DNA of 64,000 nucleotides from Streptomyces parvus (GTDB taxonomy: Bacteria > Actinomycetota > Actinomycetes > Streptomycetales > Streptomycetaceae), in assembly GCF_014648875.1 (NCBI RefSeq), contig NZ_BMRY01000009.1:62001-126000 (forward strand), written 5' to 3'. Below the pieces are notes generated by a model. The model was not told the origin of the DNA, ran no database searches, and worked only from the letters and a program-made list of their open reading frames with translations. Below are positions 58,538-64,000 of the stretch, one piece after another. The translations under genes were made by a program, and so were the position numbers. Numbering within the stretch: position 1 is the first letter of the stretch; every line of letters starts with the position of its first letter.

Positions 58538-59425
58538 ATGACGCACGTGGCTCAGGAGCTGGCCAGCCAGCCCGACTGCTGGCAGGTGGCCGCCGGCATG
58601 GCGGACGGGCTGGCCCACCGGCTTCCGGCGGCGGGCGAGCGCATCGCCGTGGTCGGCTGCGGGACCTCGTACTTCATGGCCCAGGCCTACGCGGCCCTCC
58701 GGGAAGGCAGCGGCCAGGGCGAGACCGACGCCTTCGCCGCCTCGGAGTTCCCCGCCGGGCGGCCCTACGACCGGGTCGTGGCACTCAGCCGCTCGGGCAC
58801 CACGACGGAGGTGCTCGGGCTCCTCGGCCGGATCGGTGACACGACCCGCCGCACGGTGGTCATCGGCGACCCCGACACCCCGATGGCCGCCATGGCCGAC
58901 GACACGATCGTGCTCGAGTTCGCCGACGAGAAGTCCGTCGTCCAGACGCGCTTCGCGACGTCGGCGCTGACCCTGCTCCGCGCCCATCTGGGGCTGCACA
59001 GCGACGCGGTCGTCGAGGACGCCCAGGTCGCGCTCGCCGAGCCGCTGCCCGCAGGTCTGGTGGAGTGCAGCCAGTTCACCTTCCTGGGACAGGGGTGGAG
59101 CGTGGGGCTCGCCAACGAGGCGGCGCTGAAGATGCGCGAGGCCGCGCTCGCCTGGACCGAGGCGTACCCGGCGATGGAGTACCGGCACGGCCCGATCAGC
59201 ATCTCCACCCGTTCCACCGCGACCTGGATGCTCGGCGAGGCCCCGTCCGGGCTGATGGACGAGGTGCACGCGACCGGCGCCCGGTGGGTGGCCGGCGGCC
59301 TCGACCCGCTGGCGGAGCTGGTCCGGGTGCAGCGGCTGGCACTGGCCATCGCGAACGCGCGGGGCCTGGACCCGGACCGGCCGCGCCACCTCACCCGCTC
59401 GGTCATCCTCAGCACCGCGGCCTGA
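58538..59425 (+). CDS. SIS-domain sugar isomerase/deaminase (AgaS/GlmS-like)
   Basis: A 295-residue protein with two SIS (sugar isomerase) domains: IAVVGCGTSYFMAQAYAALRE, DRVVALSRSGTTTEVLGLLG and VIGDPDTPMAAMADDTIVLEFADEKSVVQTRFATSALTLLRA belong to the first, and ECSQFTFLGQGWSVGLANEAALKMREAALAWTEAYPAMEYRHGPIS to the second. The KMREA..E.YP..EYRHGP motif is typical of GlmS- and AgaS-like ketosamine isomerases. It likely converts an amino-sugar phosphate to a keto sugar, a substrate for the aldolase encoded next. Confidence 0.92.
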   Translation: MTHVAQELASQPDCWQVAAGMADGLAHRLPAAGERIAVVGCGTSYFMAQAYAALREGSGQGETDAFAASEFPAGRPYDRVVALSRSGTTTEVLGLLGRIGDTTRRTVVIGDPDTPMAAMADDTIVLEFADEKSVVQTRFATSALTLLRAHLGLHSDAVVEDAQVALAEPLPAGLVECSQFTFLGQGWSVGLANEAALKMREAALAWTEAYPAMEYRHGPISISTRSTATWMLGEAPSGLMDEVHATGARWVAGGLDPLAELVRVQRLALAIANARGLDPDRPRHLTRSVILSTAA

Positions 59426-59516
59426 CGGAAACGGCACGGCCCGACGCATCGGGCCGCCTCTTCCCCGCCCGCCGGTTCTCAGCCCCTCAGTTCCTCAGCC
59501 CCGTCCCGGAGTCGCC

Positions 59517-60386
59517 ATGCCCCTCACCGCCACCGGCGATCTGATCGCCGAGGCCGCCGCACAGCATCGTGCGGTCGCCGCGTTCAACGTCATCACCCTG
59601 GAACACGCGGAAGCCATCGCCGAGGGCGCGGAGGCGGCGGGATCGCCGGTGATCCTCCAGATCAGCGAGAACGCCGTCGCCTACCACCGGGGCCGGCCGC
59701 GCCCGATCGCGCGCGCCGCCGCGGAGGTCGCGGACCAGGCCGCCGTCCCCGTCTCCCTGCACCTCGACCATGTGCAGTCGACGGAGCTGCTGCACCGGGC
59801 GGCGGACTGCGGTTTCAGTTCGGCGATGTTCGACGCCGCGCGGCTGCCGTACACCGAGAATCTGGCGGCCACTCGCGCCGCCGTCGTCTGGGCGCACGAG
59901 CGGGGTCTGTGGCTGGAGGCCGAGCTCGGACAGGTCGGCGGGAAGAACGGGGAGCCGCCGCTGAACGCCCATGCGCCGGGGGCGCGTACGGATCCCGAGG
60001 AGGCGCGGTCGTTCGTCGCGGCCACCGGGGTCGACGCGCTGGCCGTGGCGGTCGGCACCTCGCACGCCATGACCTCGCGGGACGCCGTCATCGACCACGA
60101 TCTGCTGGGCGGGCTGCGGGCGGCGGTGCCGGTTCCGCTGGTGCTGCACGGGTCGTCCGGGGCTTCCGACGAGGAGCTGGCCCGTGCCGTGGCGGGCGGG
60201 ATCCGGAAGGTGAACATCGGGACCGCGCTGAACATCGCGATGACCGGGGCGATACGGGAGCGGCTGGCCCAGGACGACCGGGGTGTGGATCCGCGCCGGT
60301 ATCTGGCGGACGGCCGGGACGCGATGGCCCGCACCGTGACCCGACTGATGGCGGTGCTGGCCCCGGGGCGGGCACAGGCCGCGTGA
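59517..60386 (+). CDS. Class II (zinc) fructose/tagatose-bisphosphate aldolase
   Basis: A 289-residue aldolase. AAFNVITLEHAEAIAEGAEAAGSPVILQIS opens the barrel, VPVSLHLDHVQSTELL carries the zinc-binding H and catalytic D, AVGTSHAMT and VPLVLHGSSGASDEELARAVAGGIRKVNIGT give the other zinc ligands and the phosphate loop. This is the GatY/KbaY-FbaA class. It is 91 bp after the SIS gene on the same strand, so the pair probably acts in amino-sugar or tagatose-type breakdown. A 22-bp hairpin follows directly. Confidence 0.93.
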   Translation: MPLTATGDLIAEAAAQHRAVAAFNVITLEHAEAIAEGAEAAGSPVILQISENAVAYHRGRPRPIARAAAEVADQAAVPVSLHLDHVQSTELLHRAADCGFSSAMFDAARLPYTENLAATRAAVVWAHERGLWLEAELGQVGGKNGEPPLNAHAPGARTDPEEARSFVAATGVDALAVAVGTSHAMTSRDAVIDHDLLGGLRAAVPVPLVLHGSSGASDEELARAVAGGIRKVNIGTALNIAMTGAIRERLAQDDRGVDPRRYLADGRDAMARTVTRLMAVLAPGRAQAA

Positions 60387-60390
60387 CGAC

Positions 60391-60439
60391 GAGGACGCCG
60401 GGGCCGGCGGGCGCACCGCCCGCCGGCCCCGGCGTCCTC
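60391..60439 (+). terminator. Very strong hairpin terminator after the aldolase gene
   Basis: A perfect 22-bp stem, first bases GAGGACGCCGGGGCCGGCGG, around the loop GCACC (60413-60417). One of the longest perfect stems in the window; it ends the plus-strand operon and overlaps the end of the HAD fragment on the other strand. Confidence 0.85.
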
Positions 60440-60677
60440 ATGACGCCACGTCATACCCGCTCCTCCGGCCCCATTCCCGCAGCAGGGCCGTGAGGTGCGC
60501 CCGTACCCGCCGCCCCGGGGCCGGTGCGATCGGCGCCGCCGTGGGCACGGCCGGCACCCGGCAGCCCGCCGCCTTGGGATAGAGGTCCGGGAAGGGCTTC
60601 GAGCGGTCGCTCCCGCCGTCCGCCACCGTCGTACGGAACGCCTCGCCTCCCAGGGTGCGCAGGACCGTGTCCACCAC
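60438..60677 (-). pseudogene. HAD-family phosphatase fragment
   Basis: A 79-codon frame reading EAFRTTVADGGSDRSKPFPDLYPKAAG, which matches the middle of beta-phosphoglucomutase-type HAD phosphatases (V-x-SKPFPDPYLKAA). The N-terminal nucleophile DxD and the C-terminal motif are missing, and what follows is not conserved. It is probably a decayed remnant of a sugar-phosphate phosphatase that once belonged to this sugar locus. Confidence 0.45.
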
Positions 60678-60752
60678 CCGGCGCGGCGAGGCCGACGACG
60701 GACCGCCGGCAGGTCTCCCGGAAGAGGTACGGGGGCGGGTACGGGGACGGGT

Positions 60753-61790
60753 TCAGGCCTGCTGGTGCAGGGTGCGGGGGTCCACCGCGTGGGCGAACGG
60801 CAGGCCGTGCGCGTACCGTTCGAGTTCGTCGACGGCGGCGTCGGCGAGCCGGTGGAGTTCGCCGCCCTGGGAGCCTGCGATGTGCGGGGTGAGCAAGACG
60901 TTCGGCAGGTCGTAGAGGGGCGAGTCGGCGGGCAGGACTTCCGGTTCCGTGTGGTCGAGTACGGCGTTGAGACGCCCGGTGGCCGCTTCCTTCACCAGCG
61001 CCTCGGTGTCCACCAGGGAGCCGCGTGCGGTGTTGATCAGGGTCGCCCCGTCCCGCATCAGCGCGAGGCGTGGTGCGTCGAACAGGTTCCGGGTGTCCGG
61101 GAGTTCGGGAGCGTGGATGGTGACGACGTCGCTCTCGGCCGCCAGGATGTCGAGTTCGGCGCGTTCCACTCCGAGGGTCCGGGCGTCCGTCCCGTCGAGG
61201 TACGGGTCGTGGACCAGGACGCGCAGGTCGTAGGGGCGCAGTAGTTCGATCACGCGGCGGCCGATGCGGGAGGCGCCCACGATGCCGACGGTGCGGCGGT
61301 AGTTGCCGACGCCGGGGAACCGTTCGAGGAGGTTCACCCGGGAGCGCGCCGCACGGTAGACGCGGGCGCTCTCCAGGATGTTCTTGTTGGCGAAGAGGAT
61401 CGCGGCGACCGTGTACTCGGCGACCGGGAGCGCGTTGGCCGTGGCGGCGGTGCTCACGGTGATGCCACGGTCCCAGACGTCCTGGGTGATGTGGTGTTTG
61501 ACGGATCCTGCGGCGTGGACGACGGCGCGCAGCCGAGGCATGGCGCTCAGGGCGGCCGGATCCAGCGGGGGGCAGCCCCAGCCGGTGAACAGGACCTCGG
61601 CCTGGCGGAGTCCGGTGCGCTGGGCGGGGTCGTCGGCGCCGAAGTCGGTGACCAGGATGCGGGGGTCGAGGTCGGCGACCCGGGCGAGCCGGTCCAGGGC
61701 TTCGGGAGCGAGGATCGCGGCCCGTGTTTCGCCGCTCATCGCCAGGACGGTGCGGGGGCGGGTCACCCGGGGCGTGGCGGGGTGGCTCAC
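60753..61790 (-). CDS. D-isomer 2-hydroxyacid dehydrogenase
   Basis: A 345-residue NAD-dependent dehydrogenase of the PGDH-like family. The Rossmann loop GIVGASRIGRRVIELLRPYDL, NTARGSLVDTEALVKEAATGRL (catalytic Arg), LDHTEPEVLPADSPLYD (Glu) and LTPHIAGSQGGE (His) are present. GTG at 61790 overlaps the permease stop (GTGA). It is the last gene of the minus-strand sugar operon. It parallels the enzyme at 6122-7177: each sugar locus has its own member. Confidence 0.88.
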   Translation of the reverse strand: MSHPATPRVTRPRTVLAMSGETRAAILAPEALDRLARVADLDPRILVTDFGADDPAQRTGLRQAEVLFTGWGCPPLDPAALSAMPRLRAVVHAAGSVKHHITQDVWDRGITVSTAATANALPVAEYTVAAILFANKNILESARVYRAARSRVNLLERFPGVGNYRRTVGIVGASRIGRRVIELLRPYDLRVLVHDPYLDGTDARTLGVERAELDILAAESDVVTIHAPELPDTRNLFDAPRLALMRDGATLINTARGSLVDTEALVKEAATGRLNAVLDHTEPEVLPADSPLYDLPNVLLTPHIAGSQGGELHRLADAAVDELERYAHGLPFAHAVDPRTLHQQA

Positions 61791-62725
61791 TTGACGGCTC
61801 CTGCGGTGAGGCCCGAGCGCCAGAAGCGCTGGAGGCAGAGGAAGGCGACGATCAGGGGGACGACGGCGACGAGGGAGCCGATGATGACCAGCGGGTAGAG
61901 CTCCGGCTGCTGGTAGACGTTCTGGTTCCACATGAACAGGCCCAGGTTGACGGGGTAGAGCCGGTCGTCGTTGAGCATCATGAGCGCGCCGTAGAAGTTG
62001 TTCCAGCTCGCGGTGAAGGAGAACAGGAAGATGGTCACGAAGCCGGGCGCGAGCATCGGCAGGGCGACCTTGACGAAGGTCCGCATCTCGCCGGCTCCGT
62101 CGACGCGGGCGGCTTCGAGGACCTCGCCCGGCACGTACCCCTCGGAGAAGACGCGGGCCAGGTAGACGCCGAAGGGGTTGACGAGGCTGGGGATCAGGAC
62201 GGCCCAGTAGGTGTTGACGAGGCCCAGTTCGGAGGCCATCAGGTAGAGCGGGAGCTGGACGACGGTCGAGGGGATGAGGACGCCGACGAGGACGACGCCG
62301 AACCACTTCTCCCGGCCGCGGAAGGCGTACTTGTCGAAGGCGTAGCCGCAGGCGACGGAGATGAGGGTGGAGAGCAGGGAGGCGACGACGGTGTAGAGGA
62401 GGCTGTTGAGCATCCAGCGGACGAAGACGCCGTCGTTGTATTCCAGGAGGGCGTTCAGGTTGGACAGGAACGCGAAGTCGCCGAGGCTGAACGGGTTGGT
62501 GGCGAACAGGTCCCGGTAGCTCTTGGTGGAGGCGATGAGGAGCCAGGTCAGCGGCATCAGGGTGTAGACGGCGACGACGGCAAGCACGGTGTTCACCGCC
62601 ACCCGGGAGGTGAGGCCGCCGGTACGGTTCCGGCGTGCGGGCGGCCGTGGTGCGGTGCGGCGTCCGGTCCCGTCGCGCCGGGCGCCGGCGGCCGGTGCCT
62701 CGCGGTGGGCTGTCTGGGTGCTCAT
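61787..62725 (-). CDS. Carbohydrate ABC transporter permease (MalG-like)
   Basis: A 312-residue permease with six helices. The EAA motif of MalG-type proteins reads EVLEAARVDGAGEMRTFVKVALPMLAPGFVT, and the end ELYPLVIIGSLVAVVPLIVAFLCLQRFWRSGLTAGAVK is the conserved tail. It overlaps the upstream permease by ATGA and the downstream dehydrogenase by GTGA. It forms a heterodimer with the MalF-like protein; no ATPase is encoded nearby, so a shared ATPase such as MsiK probably drives it, as is usual in Streptomyces. Confidence 0.93.
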   Translation of the reverse strand: MSTQTAHREAPAAGARRDGTGRRTAPRPPARRNRTGGLTSRVAVNTVLAVVAVYTLMPLTWLLIASTKSYRDLFATNPFSLGDFAFLSNLNALLEYNDGVFVRWMLNSLLYTVVASLLSTLISVACGYAFDKYAFRGREKWFGVVLVGVLIPSTVVQLPLYLMASELGLVNTYWAVLIPSLVNPFGVYLARVFSEGYVPGEVLEAARVDGAGEMRTFVKVALPMLAPGFVTIFLFSFTASWNNFYGALMMLNDDRLYPVNLGLFMWNQNVYQQPELYPLVIIGSLVAVVPLIVAFLCLQRFWRSGLTAGAVK

Positions 62726-63723
62726 GAGGCCTTCCACCGGTTGCCGAGCTTGGTGACGACGAAGGACAGCAGGCCGGCGACGAGGGCGAGCAGCAGGGAG
62801 CTCGCGGCGGCCAGGCCGTAGTCGTGGCCCTTGAAGGCCACGGTGTAGATGAACATGGTCGGCGACCAGTCCTCGCCCATGGTGTTGGCGCGGAGCTGGA
62901 CGAGTTTGGGGGCGTCGAAGAGCTGGATGGCGCCGACGCAGGTGAACAGCAGGGTCAGCACGACGGTCGGCCGGATCATGGGGATCTTGACCTGGAGGGC
63001 GGTGCGCAGGGCCCCGGCTCCGTCGACGGTCGCGGCTTCCAGGACCTCGCGGGGGACGGCCTGGAGGCCCGCGTAGAAGATGATCATGTTGTAGCCGGTC
63101 CACTGCCAGGCGGAGATGTTGACGACGGAGAAGATCGCCTCGTCCTCGCCGAAGAAGTTCCAGTTGGCGCCGAACGCGTCGAGGGCGTCGGTGACGGGGC
63201 TGAGGCCGGGTGTGTAGAGGTAGAGCCAGATCAGTGAGGCGATCAGGCCGGGCACCGCGTGCGGCAGGAAGTAGGCGATCTGGAAGAACCGCCTGGCCCG
63301 GGCCATGGTGGAGTCGACGAGCAGGGCCAGGACGAGTGCGCCGCCGACCATCGCGGGGATGTAGAGGGCGCAGTAGAGAGCGATGTTCCCGAAGGATCGG
63401 AGGAACGCCTCGTTGCCGAGGGCTTCGGTGAAGTTGCCGAACCCGGCGAAGACGCGCTCGGTTCCGCCGAACCCCAGGCCGGAGGATTCCTCCCGGTAGA
63501 GGCTCATCCAGGCCGCGTAGATCATCGGCAGGACGGTGACGGCGGCGAAGAGTGCGAAGAACGGGACGGTGAACAGGGCGACGGCCCGGCGCTGTCCGCG
63601 TCGTGCGCCGGGGCCGCCCGGCTTTCCCGGTCCGGCGGAAACGGCCGGACCGGCGGGCCCCGTGAGCGGCGGCGCTGCCTGGGGTGCCGGGGTCTTGGCC
63701 GGCCGGGCGAGTGGGGCTGCCAC
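62722..63723 (-). CDS. Carbohydrate ABC transporter permease (MalF-like)
   Basis: A 333-residue permease with a Pro/Ala-rich N-terminus and six helices. The EAA-loop is EVLEAATVDGAGALRTALQVKIPMIRPTVVLTLLFTCVGAIQLFD. The start is a GTG at 63723 with AAGGAG six bases before it. Its stop overlaps the MalG-like start. It belongs to the CUT1 group of sugar importers. Confidence 0.93.
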   Translation of the reverse strand: MAAPLARPAKTPAPQAAPPLTGPAGPAVSAGPGKPGGPGARRGQRRAVALFTVPFFALFAAVTVLPMIYAAWMSLYREESSGLGFGGTERVFAGFGNFTEALGNEAFLRSFGNIALYCALYIPAMVGGALVLALLVDSTMARARRFFQIAYFLPHAVPGLIASLIWLYLYTPGLSPVTDALDAFGANWNFFGEDEAIFSVVNISAWQWTGYNMIIFYAGLQAVPREVLEAATVDGAGALRTALQVKIPMIRPTVVLTLLFTCVGAIQLFDAPKLVQLRANTMGEDWSPTMFIYTVAFKGHDYGLAAASSLLLALVAGLLSFVVTKLGNRWKAS

Positions 63724-63802
63724 CTGATGCTCCTTCGGCTGGTTGGGGTGGGCGGGAGGGAAGGCGGCTGCCCGGCACGGTGTGTCCCGGGCAGCCGTGC
63801 GG

Positions 63803-64000
63803 CTACTTGTCGAGCTTGAGGCCGCGGTCGGTGATCGCGGTCTCGCCCTTCGCCTGACCGGAGCTGAGCATCTTCGTGTGGTCGCTGCCCGCGGCCATCT
63901 GCGCCGAGACGACCTGCTGCTGCACCGGGCCCCAGGTCCAGCCGGGCACGATGGTGTCGGCGGCCTCGCCGGCCACGGCGTAGACGTCCTGGCCGGCGAA
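63803..64000 (-). CDS. Carbohydrate ABC transporter substrate-binding protein (C-terminal part, cut by window end)
   Basis: The last 65 residues, ending AITDRGLKLDK, of an extracellular sugar-binding protein; the visible segment includes GWTWGPVQQQVVSAQMAAG, typical of CUT1 solute-binding proteins where the last helices close the fold. It is 79 bp upstream of the MalF-like start. The rest is outside the window. Confidence 0.85.
   Translation of the reverse strand, partial: FAGQDVYAVAGEAADTIVPGWTWGPVQQQVVSAQMAAGSDHTKMLSSGQAKGETAITDRGLKLDK

Noticed and set aside
1..64000. CRISPR arrays, tRNA or rRNA genes
   Set aside because: No regularly spaced repeats or cloverleaf-like sequences were seen on reading; a tRNAscan run was not possible.

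Overview
The window is dense, very GC-rich actinobacterial chromosome, most likely Streptomyces. Supporting signs are the extreme third-position GC, frequent GTG starts, ATGA/GTGA operon overlaps, snapalysin, an ECF41/SigJ-type sigma factor, and typical Streptomyces lipoprotein and secreted-protein signals. I saw no rRNA, tRNA, CRISPR array or complete transposase. Names rest on recognised motifs only; no database search was run.

Left part (1-2.6 kb): a small stress-type regulon. A pirin gene, a carboxymuconolactone decarboxylase/AhpD-like gene, a decayed pyruvate-oxidase/MFS chimera and two small GNAT genes each carry a copy of the same 16-bp palindrome (consensus AGTTGATGCATCAACT). Next (2.8-13.4 kb) is a carbohydrate or sugar-acid utilisation locus: histidine phosphatase, DeoR repressor and FGGY kinase on the minus strand; a hydroxyacid dehydrogenase, a second FGGY kinase, a XylF-like binding protein, ABC ATPase, permease and a secreted protein on the plus strand. 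A perfect palindrome, CTGTTAAATTTAACAG, sits in the divergent promoter and is a likely DeoR site.

Middle (13.5-37.6 kb): an ECF41-type sigma factor with its oxidoreductase partner; housekeeping or accessory enzymes (GNAT, two methyltransferases, secreted lipase, two TetR regulators, DedA and TerB proteins, flavodoxin, FBP-domain protein, SGNH hydrolase, snapalysin, sirtuin, aldo/keto reductase); and a B12-riboswitch-controlled BtuC-BtuD-BtuF transporter. A VanY-like carboxypeptidase and a phosphatase/nuclease-family membrane protein diverge from a two-component system in which a 209-bp MITE has landed exactly at the response regulator stop codon.

Right part: a single 12.2-kb gene (37729-49890) encodes a complete lipid-initiated PKS-NRPS assembly line, read as FAAL-ACP-KS-AT-KR-ACP-C-A-PCP-C, ending in a domain that resembles the cyanobacterial acyl-ACP reductase (AAR), including its catalytic cysteine region. 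That is not one of the usual release domains and is the most interesting object here. It is followed by a five-gene yehQ/yehP/yehL/yehM-like operon (SWIM protein, partner, VWA protein, MoxR ATPase, DUF5682 protein), with the yehQ-like function split over two overlapping genes.

The last 6 kb is a second sugar locus: SIS-domain sugar isomerase and class II aldolase in one direction; hydroxyacid dehydrogenase, two ABC permeases and a binding protein (cut by the window end) in the other. Strong hairpins separate most convergent gene pairs.
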